Positions 16,872 through 26,628 of a DNA stretch of 60,233 bases are shown here, piece after piece. The position numbers and the translations under genes were made by a program. This DNA is from a bacterium (lineage in GTDB: Bacteria; Campylobacterota; Campylobacteria; Campylobacterales; Arcobacteraceae), in assembly GCA_018816105.1 (NCBI GenBank), contig JAHIWE010000143.1, forward strand, positions 1-60,233, given 5' to 3'. The notes below the pieces were generated by a model. It was not told the DNA's origin. It saw nothing but the letters and a program-made list of their open reading frames with translations, and made no database searches. Numbering within the stretch: position 1 is the first letter of the stretch; the number at the start of each line of letters is the position of its first letter.

Positions 16872-18226
16872 AAAGTTTTATTACAAATTTTCTTTAATAA
16901 GGAATTTGTATAAAAATATGCAAAAATAGCAGCACTATAAATCATAAATAAAATCCCAAACCATAAATATATAAAATCAAGTTCGAAGAATTTTACTATA
17001 AAATATGCGATTATAAGTTTTGCAAAGATTTGTCTATAAAGTCCTATGTATAAAAGCATTTTAGGTTTTTTGATACCTTGAAGAGTTGAAACACATATAA
17101 ATAAAACAATATAAGCATAAAAAATCCAAATTTCAACAAGTAAATAATCAACTCCAAAACCAACAACAATAGGATTAGAATCAAATTGAGTGATGATAAA
17201 TCTACCTAAAATTGTAAGAGTTATTATTCCAACAGTTGAGATAATAAATCCATATTTTAATGCAGTTTTTAAAGTCTCTATAACCCTATCATATTTTTTA
17301 GCACCAAAGTTATTTGAAACAAGTGTTAAAACAGCCGTACTAAGACCAAGAGCAGGAAGAAGCATTAATTGTTCAACTCTATATCCTATTCCATAACCAG
17401 CAACTGCTTCCATCCCATAGTGTGATACAAAATATGTAAGAATAAGTGAACCAATAGCCATTGTAAGCATATTTAAACTTGCAGGTAATCCTTGAGTTAA
17501 AAACTGTTTATAAACTCTTAAATCAGGTATGAAATATTTAAGATTTTCAAAGTGAATAAGTTTTGTTTGTAATACTTTGTAAAGCATATAAAACATATTT
17601 ATAATTTGAATTAGAACCGTTGCTATTGCGATACCTTTTATTCCCATTGCAGGTATAAATAAAAACCCATAAATAAATATAGGATTTAGAACTAAGTTTG
17701 CAAAGAATCCAAATATTAAGCTATTTCTATATGTTTTAGTATCTCCAGTTGCCACTAAAACAGAGTTTAATGAGAAGTTAAACATAAAAAATATTGCACC
17801 AAATAAAATAGGATTTATATAATCAAGAGAAATTTGTAGATATTCATCTTGCGCACCTAAAAGTTTAAAAAGCCAAGGAGCTGCAAAATATCCAATAATA
17901 CTTAAACTTAATCCTATAATAGGAACAAAAATTAAACCCTTATGTGCATAAATAGTAGCTAATTTATATCTTTTTTTACCAAGAGCATTTCCCAAAAGTG
18001 CAGTAATTGCAGATGAAAAACCATATCCAAAACCAATAATTAAAAAGAAAATCATAAAAGATAAGGATAATGCTGCAATTGCTTGTGTTGAAATTAGACC
18101 TGCATAAAAGGTATCAACTACATTGTACATAGTATTAAAAAACATTCCAACACTAGCAGGAATTGCTAGTTGTTTTATCAAGCTTGGAATATCTTGTGTG
18201 GTTAGGTGTTGTGTATTTTTTCTCAA
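16868..18226 (-). CDS. MATE-family multidrug/cation efflux transporter
   Basis: The protein (452 residues, about 12 membrane helices) belongs to the MATE family of Na+- or H+-coupled exporters. The first half has PASVGMFFNTMYNVVDTFYA and GLISTQAIAALSLSF; the second half repeats this layout with GLPASLNMLTMAIGSLILTY and GMEAVAGYGIGYRVEQL. The substrate is unknown. Its 3' end overlaps the last 4 bases of the convergent hvfC-like gene. It follows hom on the same strand with 16 bases between. Confidence 0.9.
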   Translation of the reverse strand: MRKNTQHLTTQDIPSLIKQLAIPASVGMFFNTMYNVVDTFYAGLISTQAIAALSLSFMIFFLIIGFGYGFSSAITALLGNALGKKRYKLATIYAHKGLIFVPIIGLSLSIIGYFAAPWLFKLLGAQDEYLQISLDYINPILFGAIFFMFNFSLNSVLVATGDTKTYRNSLIFGFFANLVLNPIFIYGFLFIPAMGIKGIAIATVLIQIINMFYMLYKVLQTKLIHFENLKYFIPDLRVYKQFLTQGLPASLNMLTMAIGSLILTYFVSHYGMEAVAGYGIGYRVEQLMLLPALGLSTAVLTLVSNNFGAKKYDRVIETLKTALKYGFIISTVGIITLTILGRFIITQFDSNPIVVGFGVDYLLVEIWIFYAYIVLFICVSTLQGIKKPKMLLYIGLYRQIFAKLIIAYFIVKFFELDFIYLWFGILFMIYSAAIFAYFYTNSLLKKICNKTF

Positions 18227-18242
18227 ATTATTAGAATAGAAA

Positions 18243-19505
18243 CTATTCTTCTATTCTTATCATCGCTGGTTTGCTGATGATTACACCTGAGTTTTCAAGT
18301 TCAACTATAGCTTTTAAAATATCTCTTTCAACAGAGATATGAGTAGTTAAAAGTAGATTTGCGCTTCCATTTTTTAATGGTTTTTGCATCATAGCTTCAA
18401 TTGAAATTGAGTTATCACCTAAAATAGTTGCTATTTTAGCTAGTGTTCCTGGTTTATCTGTAACCTCAAGTCTTAGATAATATTTTGTTTTTATATCATT
18501 TTTTGACATTAACGTAACTTTTTCGCCTGGTTGATTTTCAAACCCAAGCATAGGTGAACCTTTTCCACGTCTTGCAATATCTATGATATTTGCAACAACA
18601 GCCGATGCTGTTGCATCTCCACCTGCTCCTGCTCCATAGAACATAGTCTCACCAACTTTATCTCCAATAACAGAGATTCCATTCATAACACCATCTACTT
18701 TTGCAATCATTTTATCTTCAGGAATCATAACAGGATGAACTCTTAATTCGATTTCATTTCCTACTTTTTTTGCAATTCCTAAAAGTTTAATTGAAAATTC
18801 GAACTCTTTTGCAAAAGCTATATCAGCACTTGAAATATTTTCAATGCCTTCAATTAAGATATCTTCAGGTTTAACATCAATTCCATAAGCAATAGAACCC
18901 AAAATTAGAAGTTTATGTGCAGCATCATATCCACCAACATCAAAAGTAGGATCAGATTCAGCATAACCTAAATCTTGAGCCTCTTTTAAAATATCATCAT
19001 ATTTAATACCATCATTTATCATTCTTGTTAACATATAGTTACAAGTCCCATTCATAATACCTTGAATAGATTTAATATGATTTGCACTCAAACCATCTCT
19101 TAAGGCATTAATAATTGGAATTCCACCAGCAACTGCAGCTTCAAATTCAAATGGAATATCACCTGCAAGTTCTTGAAGCTCGTATCTGTGGTATGCTAAT
19201 AAAGCTTTATTGGCAGTAACCACAGCTTTACCTTTTAATAAAGCTTTTCTTACTATTTCATTTGGTTTATCAATTCCACCCATTAATTCAACAACAACAT
19301 CAATAGAATCATCATTTAATACGTCATCAATATTATCAGTTAATTTAATATCAACATTTCTGTTTTTATGTAAGTTTGAAACTACTCCAAGTACAGGTAC
19401 AATTTCGATACCAGCACGTGCGGTAATAATATTTTTGTTATCTCTTAAAATATTAGCAACACTTGCTCCAACTGTTCCAACTCCAATAATTCCAACTTTT
19501 AACAT
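18243..19505 (-). CDS. hom: Homoserine dehydrogenase
   Basis: The enzyme (420 residues) reduces aspartate semialdehyde to homoserine for threonine and methionine synthesis. The NAD(P) fold is KVGIIGVGTVGASVANIL at the N-terminus. The catalytic domain has AAVAGGIPIINALRDGLSAN, GIMNGTCNYMLTRM and GYAESDPTFDVGGYDAAHK. A C-terminal ACT domain (YYLRLEVTDKPGTLAKIATI, about 345-420) points to feedback control by an amino acid, probably threonine. It lies 9 bases after the aminotransferase gene, so the two probably form an operon. Confidence 0.95.
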   Translation of the reverse strand: MLKVGIIGVGTVGASVANILRDNKNIITARAGIEIVPVLGVVSNLHKNRNVDIKLTDNIDDVLNDDSIDVVVELMGGIDKPNEIVRKALLKGKAVVTANKALLAYHRYELQELAGDIPFEFEAAVAGGIPIINALRDGLSANHIKSIQGIMNGTCNYMLTRMINDGIKYDDILKEAQDLGYAESDPTFDVGGYDAAHKLLILGSIAYGIDVKPEDILIEGIENISSADIAFAKEFEFSIKLLGIAKKVGNEIELRVHPVMIPEDKMIAKVDGVMNGISVIGDKVGETMFYGAGAGGDATASAVVANIIDIARRGKGSPMLGFENQPGEKVTLMSKNDIKTKYYLRLEVTDKPGTLAKIATILGDNSISIEAMMQKPLKNGSANLLLTTHISVERDILKAIVELENSGVIISKPAMIRIEE

Positions 19506-19514
19506 AATCTATTC

Positions 19515-20729
19515 CTATTTTTCTAATGATTTTAAATATTTCTTTATATTTTTTGCAGCTTGTCTAATTCTTTTTTCATTTTCAATTAATGCAATTCTTA
19601 CATACTGATCACCATAGTTACCAAATCCAATTCCAGGACTAACAGCTACTTGTGCTTGAGTTAATAATTGTTTTGAGAATTCCATACTTCCTAAATGAAG
19701 CGCAACATCTGGAATTTTTGCCCAAATAAACATTGAAGCGTTTGGTTTATTCATTTTCCAACCTGCTTCTGCAAAAGTTTCAAGCATTAAATCTCTTCTT
19801 TTTCTATATTTCTCAACATGTTCAGCAACACATTCTTGAGGTCCATCAAGTGCTACAGTTGCAGCAATTTGAATTGGAGTAAACATTCCATAATCTAACC
19901 ATGATTTGATTCTTTTTAAAGCACCAATTAGTTTTTCATTCCCAACGATACAACCAACTCTCCATCCTGCCATATTGTAAGATTTACTTAATGTGAAACA
20001 TTCAACCGCCACATCTAAAGCGCCTTCAGCTTGAAAGATTGAAGGAGTTTTATACCCATCAAAAGTAATATCAGCATAAGCAATATCAGAGATAATATAA
20101 AATCTCTCTTTTTTAGCCATTGCTACAAGTGTTGTATAAAACTCAGGTGTAACAGTAGCACATGTAGGATTATGTGGGAAGTTCACAACTACAAATTTTA
20201 CTTTTGGAATTGATTCATCAATTGTTTTTTGTAACCTTTGAAAGAAAAGTTCTTCATCAACTTTAAATGTTTCATCAAATACTAATTCAAACTTATGAAC
20301 AGCAGCACCATTTAACATAAATGCATAAGAGTGAATTGGATAAGTTGGATCTGGAACAACAGCCACGTCACCAACATTTACAATAGCTTGAACTAAGTGA
20401 ACATAACCTTCTTTTGAACCCATTGTTGCACATGCATGTAAGTTTGGATCTAAATAATCAACGTCATATTTTCTTTTATACCAGTTACAAATAGCTAGTC
20501 TTAATTTAAAAATACCAGCACTTGCACTATAACCATGATTTTTAGGCTTTGCAGCAGCTTCTATTAGTTTATCTGTAATATGTTGTGGTGCAGGCCCGTC
20601 AGGATTTCCCATAGAGAAGTCAATTACATCTTCACCTGCTCGTCTTGCTTCCATTTTAATATTATTAACTTCTGCAAACACATAGTTTGGAAGTCTCTTC
20701 ATTCTTTCAAATTCAATTTCTGGGAACAC
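19515..20729 (-). CDS. Class I PLP aminotransferase, AlaC-like
   Basis: This 404-residue fold-type I aminotransferase closely follows the AlaC pattern (glutamate-pyruvate aminotransferase). Motifs are IDFSMGNPDGPAPQHI, GYSASAGIFKLR, ATMGSKEGYVHL, VVNFPHNPTCATVTPEFY, ISDIAYADITFDG and the PLP-lysine segment FTLSKSYNMAGWRVGCIVGN. GIGFGNYGDQYVRIALIENE is near the end. Members in this group are also annotated as LL-diaminopimelate aminotransferase or aspartate aminotransferase. Location directly before hom suggests amino-acid synthesis, but the substrate pair is not settled. Confidence 0.85.
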   Translation of the reverse strand: MFPEIEFERMKRLPNYVFAEVNNIKMEARRAGEDVIDFSMGNPDGPAPQHITDKLIEAAAKPKNHGYSASAGIFKLRLAICNWYKRKYDVDYLDPNLHACATMGSKEGYVHLVQAIVNVGDVAVVPDPTYPIHSYAFMLNGAAVHKFELVFDETFKVDEELFFQRLQKTIDESIPKVKFVVVNFPHNPTCATVTPEFYTTLVAMAKKERFYIISDIAYADITFDGYKTPSIFQAEGALDVAVECFTLSKSYNMAGWRVGCIVGNEKLIGALKRIKSWLDYGMFTPIQIAATVALDGPQECVAEHVEKYRKRRDLMLETFAEAGWKMNKPNASMFIWAKIPDVALHLGSMEFSKQLLTQAQVAVSPGIGFGNYGDQYVRIALIENEKRIRQAAKNIKKYLKSLEK

Positions 20730-20732
20730 TAT

Positions 20733-21542
20733 TTACTCCTTAGTAATATTAATCCCTCGCTTAAGATTAGCAAGAGAATATAAATCATCAATTTTGATAT
20801 ATTTTGTATTATTAGGCACATCAAGTCTTAAACTTTTATGCAAACTATCTTTTTCAATAATTTCAATCACATTGAAATCATTATCATAGAAAACTATACT
20901 TGGATACCATGTATTTCCTGCATTTGAATCGATATAAATTTTTGAACTATTTTGCACTTTAACCATATATGGTTTAAGTGGTTTTTTCAAAGTTAATCGA
21001 CTGTTTCCAATTAAATCTTCCGCTTTATAAATTGTAGCGCTACTCATATCTATTGAATAACTCCATTTATAAGTTCCCTCTCTTTTAATATCTAGAATAT
21101 TACAATTTATTGCTTGTAACTCTTTTGATAACCTGAGAGGGCTTATGGCGGCCGCAGTTTTCATCTTGATAGTCCATCTAAAAGTATTGTCTACAACAAT
21201 TTCTTCTTTTGTAATGAAATATTGATGCCCTAATGCTTTTAGAATATCAGTTAAATTTTTTATTGATTTTTTTGTATTACCATTTATATTGAATGTTACA
21301 TCAATGTTTTGAGTTGAACCTAGATTTAGTTTTAATAAACCGTTGTTTTCAAGTTCAGAAGATATCCGTGCATAATCTAATTTGCCATTTGAATAAAAAT
21401 TGTTTTCATTGTTAAATAGATGATTAATCAAATTTTTATGTGTATTATAATCTGAATTTCCAAGTAAATTTTGGATGCTTTGATTTAAATTAGCATTTGC
21501 TAACACACAAAAAGCAGTAATTAAAATAATTTTTCTTATCAC
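20733..21542 (-). CDS. Exported protein of unknown function
   Basis: The 269-residue protein begins with a signal peptide (RKIILITAFCVLANANL). No family was recognised. The body is mixed alpha/beta. A central segment MKTAAAISPLRLSKELQAIN could be a helix-strand repeat, and the C-terminal half has RLTLKKPLKPYMVKVQNSSK, VFYDNDFNVIEIIEKDSLHK and RLDVPNNTKYIKIDDL, a beta-rich carbohydrate-binding-like or Ig-like layout. It sits 3 bases after the stop-side of the aminotransferase run and 16 bases after rlmB on the same strand, so it is likely cotranscribed with them. Confidence 0.75.
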   Translation of the reverse strand: MIRKIILITAFCVLANANLNQSIQNLLGNSDYNTHKNLINHLFNNENNFYSNGKLDYARISSELENNGLLKLNLGSTQNIDVTFNINGNTKKSIKNLTDILKALGHQYFITKEEIVVDNTFRWTIKMKTAAAISPLRLSKELQAINCNILDIKREGTYKWSYSIDMSSATIYKAEDLIGNSRLTLKKPLKPYMVKVQNSSKIYIDSNAGNTWYPSIVFYDNDFNVIEIIEKDSLHKSLRLDVPNNTKYIKIDDLYSLANLKRGINITKE

Positions 21543-21558
21543 GGATTATCTTCTTTTT

Positions 21559-22248
21559 TTATCTTTTTAGGTTATATATTAAAATACCAGCAGCAACTGA
21601 AACGTTTAATGAATCAAATTCATGTTCCATTGCAATTGAAACTTTTAAATCTAGTTTTTTAGCAACTTTAGGAGAAATACCTTCACCTTCGCTTCCTAAA
21701 AATAGAGCTACTTTATCAGACTTTTCAATTTTCCCATATTTTTTTAAATCAATACCATCTGTTGTTGCTCCAATTAGTGCAAAACCAGCATCGATTAATT
21801 CACTTGCTAAATCAGCAGATCTAGGATGTACTAAAAATGGTAAGTCAAGTAATGCTCCAGAACTTGTTCTAATAACTCCTGAGTTATTTACAGTTTTAAT
21901 ATTTGATACGATTAAACCTTCTATTCCCATAGAATAAGCAGTTCTTGCAATTGCTCCAATATTACCAACATCAGTTACACCATCTAAAACTAAAATAAAA
22001 TTCATTTTTTTGAATTCTTTTATATCAGTATATTCAGGGTGTATAAGTTTTAAAATCATTCCTTGATGATTTCCGCCTTTTGCTAATGCTTGAGCTTTTT
22101 GATTATCCACTTTGTGGATTTTTTTGTCAAGTTTTGCAAATCTTGTAAAAAGTTTTTTATCAATTTCTTTTGAAAGAAAAACTTCTTCTATTAAATGAGG
22201 GTGTTTTTCTAGTACATAAAGTACGATTTGTTTTCCATATATTATCAT
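21559..22248 (-). CDS. rlmB: 23S rRNA 2'-O-ribose methyltransferase, RlmB/TrmH family
   Basis: A SPOUT-class enzyme (229 residues) that methylates a guanosine ribose in 23S rRNA (G2251 in E. coli). An N-terminal L30e-like domain starts at IIYGKQIVLYVLEKHPHLIE. The three SPOUT motifs are VLDGVTDVGNIGAIARTAYS (about residues 91-110), ALFLGSEGEGIS and VSIAMEHEFDSLNVSVAAGI. The target nucleotide cannot be proven by reading. It is divergent from the FIST-MCP gene. Confidence 0.85.
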   Translation of the reverse strand: MIIYGKQIVLYVLEKHPHLIEEVFLSKEIDKKLFTRFAKLDKKIHKVDNQKAQALAKGGNHQGMILKLIHPEYTDIKEFKKMNFILVLDGVTDVGNIGAIARTAYSMGIEGLIVSNIKTVNNSGVIRTSSGALLDLPFLVHPRSADLASELIDAGFALIGATTDGIDLKKYGKIEKSDKVALFLGSEGEGISPKVAKKLDLKVSIAMEHEFDSLNVSVAAGILIYNLKR

Positions 22249-22332
22249 AGGCGGATTATATCTAAATAATGTTGATAAAGTTCTTTGTTCTTTTATAAAT
22301 TTTATAGCTTTAATTAAGCTACATTTTTAGGC

Positions 22333-22338
22333 TATAAT
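22333..22338 (+). promoter_or_regulatory. -10 element (TATAAT) of the FIST chemoreceptor gene
   Basis: TATAAT preceded by TTTTTAGGC lies 32 bases upstream of the ATG at 22371, and GGAGGAAAT (about 22360-22368) is a strong ribosome binding site. Confidence 0.5.
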
Positions 22339-22370
22339 TAATTTTAATAATAATTGGATGGAGGAAATTA

Positions 22371-24347
22371 ATGCAAAATATAGAAAATGATTTTATTCGT
22401 GTATTAGACACTGATGATACTAATTTGCAAGATAGGATAAATAGTTTATTTTTTGGTGAAAATGCACCTAAGTTGGTATTAGGATTTATATCTCCTCATT
22501 TGAATTTTGAAACAATTTCTAAAAAAATCAAATCAGTATTTCCTGATGAAACAAAAGTAGTTCTTACAACAACAGCAGGAGAACTTTGTACATTTGATTT
22601 AGATAGGAAAAAAGACTTACTTTATCATGAAGCAAATGGATCTTGGCAAAATATTGTTTTACAAAGTTTTAGTGAAGATATAATTGATAAAGTAGAAGTA
22701 CTAACAATACCTTTATTTAGTGAAAATATTACAAGTCAAACAATTTCTCACCAAGAAAGAATAAATAAAATAAAAAATGAAATATTACGATTAAATATTC
22801 CTTTTAAAATAAATCATAAAGATTGTTTTGCTTTAACTATTGTTGATGGATTATCAAATAGTGAGAGTTTTTTAACAGAAGCTGTTTATGAAAGTGGTAA
22901 ATTACCTTGTTTATTAATAGGTGGTTCATCAGGTGGAAAGCTAGATTTTCAAGAGAGTTATATTTTTAATAATGAAGAAACGACAAGACACAAAGCTGTG
23001 ATTATGTTGATAAAAATGAAAAAAAATATGAAGTATGGAGTTTTCAAATCTCAAAGTTGTGAAAAAACTGATTTAAACTTTATTGTTGCTCAATCAAATT
23101 TATTAAATAGAAGTGTTCAAAGTGTACTTGATGTAAATGGAAATAAAATTATTAATATTGTAGATGTATTATGTGAATATCTAAATTGTAAGTTAGATGA
23201 TTTACCCTCAAAACTTGTGGATTATAATTTTGCAATTGAAGTAAATAATGAACTTTATATACGGTCTGTATCAAAGGTTGATATTGAAAATAGAAGTATC
23301 TCATTTTTTTGTGATATCTCTTTTGGTGATATTTTATATTTAGTAAAAAACAAAGAGTTTGTTTCTCAAACACAAATTGATTATAGAAATTATTCATCAA
23401 TGAAAAAACAAGAGCCAATAGGTGCAATATTAAATGATTGTATTTTAAGAAGATTATTTAATAGTGGAAATTTAAACTCTTTAAAAACATTTAATGATAT
23501 TCCACTTGCTGGATATTCTACTTTTGGAGAGTTATTGGGACTTAATATCAATCAGACTTTAACAGCACTGTTTTTCTATAAAGTAGAAGATGACAATGAA
23601 TATTATGATGATTATGTGGATAATTTTGTAGATAAATACTCATCATTTCATGGTTATTTTAAACAGCGTGAAATACATAAGTATCAGCTGCTATCAAGGG
23701 TTAGAACAACATTATTATCAAATCTTAAAAGTGCATTTCCATTAATTCAAGATATGGTTAATATTTTAAACTTTGTTTATGAGAATACAAAAGAGGGAAA
23801 TATTGTAATAAATGATGTGACAAATAAATTTACTACTTTTACTCAAGAAATAATGGATAATGTTAATACAAATGCACAATTAGTAAATGATATGGAAGTT
23901 TTAACAAAAAGTGCATCTGATATTAAAAAAGTCCTATCATCAATTTCAGGTATTGCAATTCAAACAAATCTTTTAGCACTAAATGCAGCAATTGAAGCAT
24001 CAAGGGCAGGGGAGTTTGGAAATGGTTTTAAAGTTGTTGCTGATGAAGTAAAAAAATTAGCTGGAAAAACTCAAACGAGTTTAGGTGAAAGTAATGCCTC
24101 TGTAAAAATTACAATAAATAATATAAGAGAAATAAGTGAGAATATTACAAACAGTAGTAAAAAACTAAGTATAATTTCTACTGATATGGGCGATATAAAT
24201 ACTTCAATAGAACAAATATATACAAAATCAAAAGAGAGTAATAGTTTTATTGCAAATAAAAAAGAGAACTTTGATAGATTAATTTATAGTATATCTGCTA
24301 TTGAAAATATTCAAAAACAGTTGGATATTTTGGAAAGAAACTTCTAG
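22371..24347 (+). CDS. Soluble chemoreceptor with FIST sensor and MCP signalling domain
   Basis: The 658-residue protein has no membrane helix or signal peptide. The N-terminal 420 residues match a FIST sensor: FIST_N with [34 protein letters not shown] and [20 protein letters not shown], then FIST_C ending in [21 protein letters not shown] methyl-accepting chemotaxis signalling domain follows; the hairpin tip is [20 protein letters not shown] (about residues 527-546), then [20 protein letters not shown] domains are thought to sense small molecules, possibly amino acids. The protein should act on CheA/CheW in the cytoplasm. It is monocistronic with its own promoter and terminator. Confidence 0.9.
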   Translation: MQNIENDFIRVLDTDDTNLQDRINSLFFGENAPKLVLGFISPHLNFETISKKIKSVFPDETKVVLTTTAGELCTFDLDRKKDLLYHEANGSWQNIVLQSFSEDIIDKVEVLTIPLFSENITSQTISHQERINKIKNEILRLNIPFKINHKDCFALTIVDGLSNSESFLTEAVYESGKLPCLLIGGSSGGKLDFQESYIFNNEETTRHKAVIMLIKMKKNMKYGVFKSQSCEKTDLNFIVAQSNLLNRSVQSVLDVNGNKIINIVDVLCEYLNCKLDDLPSKLVDYNFAIEVNNELYIRSVSKVDIENRSISFFCDISFGDILYLVKNKEFVSQTQIDYRNYSSMKKQEPIGAILNDCILRRLFNSGNLNSLKTFNDIPLAGYSTFGELLGLNINQTLTALFFYKVEDDNEYYDDYVDNFVDKYSSFHGYFKQREIHKYQLLSRVRTTLLSNLKSAFPLIQDMVNILNFVYENTKEGNIVINDVTNKFTTFTQEIMDNVNTNAQLVNDMEVLTKSASDIKKVLSSISGIAIQTNLLALNAAIEASRAGEFGNGFKVVADEVKKLAGKTQTSLGESNASVKITINNIREISENITNSSKKLSIISTDMGDINTSIEQIYTKSKESNSFIANKKENFDRLIYSISAIENIQKQLDILERNF

Positions 24348-24368
24348 AAATTAATTTTCTAGAAGTTT
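24338..24368. terminator. Bidirectional terminator made from the ends of two convergent genes
   Basis: AAACTTCTAGAAA (24338-24350) and TTTCTAGAAGTTT (24356-24368) form a perfect 13-bp stem with a 5-base loop. It includes the stop codons of both the FIST-MCP gene (TAG, 24345-24347) and rsmI (24351-24353 on the minus strand), with A/T tails on both sides. Confidence 0.8.
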
Positions 24369-25163
24369 TTGATATACATCTTTTATAGATTGCCCTGTCA
24401 TTTTTGCTATTAATTTTGCTTTTATTTTCGGAGCTATATCTAAACTTTGGATGTCATTTAAATCTAAATTAAAACCAATTGTCTCTTTTGGTTTGATAAC
24501 CACTACCCATTCACCTTTGATATTTATATCTTTGAATTTATTAAATAGATTTATAGATGTATCTTTATAGCTATTTTGGTGTAGTTTTGTGATTTCTTTT
24601 GCTAGAAATATTGTTCTATTTGGATCTTTTATACTTAGTTCTTCAAGTAATTTTAGAAGTCTGTGTGGTGACTCATACAGTATTGATAATTTATCATCAT
24701 TTAATATATCATCAAGCTTTGAAGCACGACTAACACCTTTATGATCTAAAAATCCATAAAAAGAAAAAGTAGTATGAGCAAATCCACTCATAGCATAAGC
24801 TGTCAAAATTGCATTTGCACCTGGAAGTACATCATAAGGGATTTCATTTTGTATGCAAAATTCAACAAGTGTAGCACCTGGATCGCTAACGCATGGCATT
24901 CCAGCATCGCTTACGTAAACAACATTTTTAGTAAAAGTTTCTTTATCTAAAGTTTTTAAGATTTTATCTTCATTATGGGAGTGAAATGATTTGTATTCTT
25001 TATTTGAAAAGTCTAGGTTGTTTCTTTCACCTAGTAGATTTAGAAGTTTTTTTGTTACTCTTGTATCTTCACAAAAAATAAGTTCCGCCTCCATAAGAAC
25101 TCTTAAAGATCTTTGAGAAATATCTTCAAGATTTCCTATTGGTGTTGGAACTAAGCACAGCAC
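24351..25163 (-). CDS. rsmI: 16S rRNA cytidine-1402 2'-O-methyltransferase
   Basis: RsmI (270 residues) is a tetrapyrrole-methylase-fold SAM enzyme that methylates C1402 in the 16S decoding centre. Motifs are LVPTPIGNLEDISQRSLRVL at the N-terminus, FCEDTRVTKKLLNLL, VVYVSDAGMPCVSDPGATLV and YESPHRLLKLLEEL. ITKLHQNSYK and GEWVVVIKP follow. It lies 9 bases downstream of rpmE on the same strand. Confidence 0.95.
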   Translation of the reverse strand: MLCLVPTPIGNLEDISQRSLRVLMEAELIFCEDTRVTKKLLNLLGERNNLDFSNKEYKSFHSHNEDKILKTLDKETFTKNVVYVSDAGMPCVSDPGATLVEFCIQNEIPYDVLPGANAILTAYAMSGFAHTTFSFYGFLDHKGVSRASKLDDILNDDKLSILYESPHRLLKLLEELSIKDPNRTIFLAKEITKLHQNSYKDTSINLFNKFKDINIKGEWVVVIKPKETIGFNLDLNDIQSLDIAPKIKAKLIAKMTGQSIKDVYQKLLEN

Positions 25164-25172
25164 AATAGAGTA

Positions 25173-25376
25173 CTATTTAGCCATGTTATATTTGTTTTTG
25201 AATTTCTCAACTCTACCAGCAGCATCAACAAGTTTTTGCTCTCCAGTAAAGAATGGGTGACAAGATGAACAAATATCAATTCTTAAAGTTTCAACATTTG
25301 ACTTTGTTTGAAATTCGTTACCACAAGCACAAGAAATTGTACAAACTTTGTAATCTGGATGAATGTCTTTTTTCAT
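25173..25376 (-). CDS. rpmE: 50S ribosomal protein L31, zinc-binding form
   Basis: L31 (67 residues) of the large ribosomal subunit. It starts [10 protein letters not shown] and has the Cys ligands of the zinc-binding (C+) form in [11 protein letters not shown] and [14 protein letters not shown]. The C+ form can be replaced by a C- paralog under zinc limitation in some bacteria; no such paralog is in this window. The 82 bases upstream (25377-25458) hold only AT-rich sequence up to the end of miaA. Confidence 0.97.
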   Translation of the reverse strand: MKKDIHPDYKVCTISCACGNEFQTKSNVETLRIDICSSCHPFFTGEQKLVDAAGRVEKFKNKYNMAK

Positions 25377-25458
25377 ACCAATATCCTTAAATATAATTAT
25401 TGTTTAACAAAAGGTCAAGTCTATTGCAAGCCCTTTATCAAACTCTTTGTGAGCGGGA

Positions 25459-26334
25459 TTATAGCAGGAAATACTTAAGAATATCTGAATTTAAGTTTTC
25501 TATTATATTAGATGTTTTTTCAGGAAATTGTGACTTATTGAAAGTATTTTGTCTTTTTGCTAATTTTATAGTATTTGCAGATATTTTTTCTTCAAGCTCT
25601 CGTTTTGTAAGTTTTCCATCTAAATACTCTAATGTTTCAACAATCCCAATAGAAGCCATACAATTGGGTTCTCTTGTATATTTTCTCTCCAAAAAAATCA
25701 CTTCATCAATTAATCCTGAATCAATCATGATTTTTGTTCTTTGAGAAATTCTATTTTTCAACTCGTCTTTTTCCCATAAAATCTCAAATATTTTCAAATT
25801 CTTTGCAACAGGAATTTTTGGATTTTGTTCAAAATAAGAACTAGGGCTAAGACCCGTTTGTTTATAAATTGCATAGGCTTTTTCAATTCTATATCTATCG
25901 TTTTTTTCTATTCTTTGCATATATTCTTTATCAATATTATAAAGTAGTTCATAAGCTTCATTTTGAGGAATATCAAGTTCTATCTTAGATTCAACACCTT
26001 GTGATAGCCCTTCAATTAAAGCTTTTAGATAAAAGCCTGTTCCTCCAACAATGATAAGGTTTTTATCATTCTTTAAAGCATACTCTTTTGCTTTTTTATA
26101 TAGTTCAATAAACTTAATCACATCAAAATTAATATTAGGGAAAACTTCATCAATTCCAAAATGAACAATATCTCCTCTTTCTTGCACTGTTGGTTTCGCA
26201 GATGCAATTTCAATATCTTTATAAACACATAAAGAATCAAGAGATAAAATAATAGAGTTTGTAATGCTGGCTATTTGTAAAGATAGGGCTGTTTTACCAG
26301 AGGCTGTTGAGCCAATGATTGCTATTTCTTTCAT
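25459..26334 (-). CDS. miaA: tRNA dimethylallyltransferase
   Basis: MiaA (291 residues) adds a dimethylallyl group to A37 of tRNAs that read UNN codons. The P-loop is IIGSTASGKTALS (about residues 6-18). SLDSLCVYKDIEIASAKP and IIVGGTGFYLKALIEGLSQG are the family core, and the C-terminal region has CMASIGIVETLEYLDG and KLAKRQNTFNKSQF. Length is slightly short of E. coli MiaA but complete. The start overlaps the end of the small lipoprotein gene by 4 bases. Confidence 0.95.
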   Translation of the reverse strand: MKEIAIIGSTASGKTALSLQIASITNSIILSLDSLCVYKDIEIASAKPTVQERGDIVHFGIDEVFPNINFDVIKFIELYKKAKEYALKNDKNLIIVGGTGFYLKALIEGLSQGVESKIELDIPQNEAYELLYNIDKEYMQRIEKNDRYRIEKAYAIYKQTGLSPSSYFEQNPKIPVAKNLKIFEILWEKDELKNRISQRTKIMIDSGLIDEVIFLERKYTREPNCMASIGIVETLEYLDGKLTKRELEEKISANTIKLAKRQNTFNKSQFPEKTSNIIENLNSDILKYFLL

Positions 26335-26537
26335 TTTTGTTTTTTTGCTTTACTTGAACAATCTTCTAGTTTTTGATTTAACTCATTTATCTCTTTTTCT
26401 TTTTGAATAAGAGTTTTTAATAAATCAGATATGTCATTTGATCCTGAGTTAATAACATCAGTTTGTGATTTAGAAGTACAAGCTGTAAATGTAAAAGTTG
26501 TAAGTAGTAAAAAGATTAGTATTATGTTTTTTTTCAT
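26331..26537 (-). CDS. Small lipoprotein with a predicted coiled coil
   Basis: A 68-residue protein with a lipoprotein signal (FLLLTTFTFTAC, lipobox Cys at residue 20). A short Ser/Asn-rich linker and a helical charged segment follow (LLKTLIQKEKEINELNQKLE, about residues 40-59), which is a likely coiled coil. Size and layout recall Lpp-type or cell-division accessory lipoproteins, but no family was recognised. It overlaps miaA by 4 bases and is probably the first gene of the transcript. Confidence 0.65.
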   Translation of the reverse strand: MKKNIILIFLLLTTFTFTACTSKSQTDVINSGSNDISDLLKTLIQKEKEINELNQKLEDCSSKAKKQK

Positions 26538-26628
26538 TAGTTTCTTTCATAAAAATAAGATAAAAATTATTATAACTAGAAAAAGTTTATATTAATATTT
26601 TTAATATTATCTTCGGTACAATTTGCTT

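Noticed and set aside
25400-25744. Plus-strand 114-codon frame
   Set aside because: Lies opposite the 3' part of miaA, which has clear motifs; no ribosome binding site.
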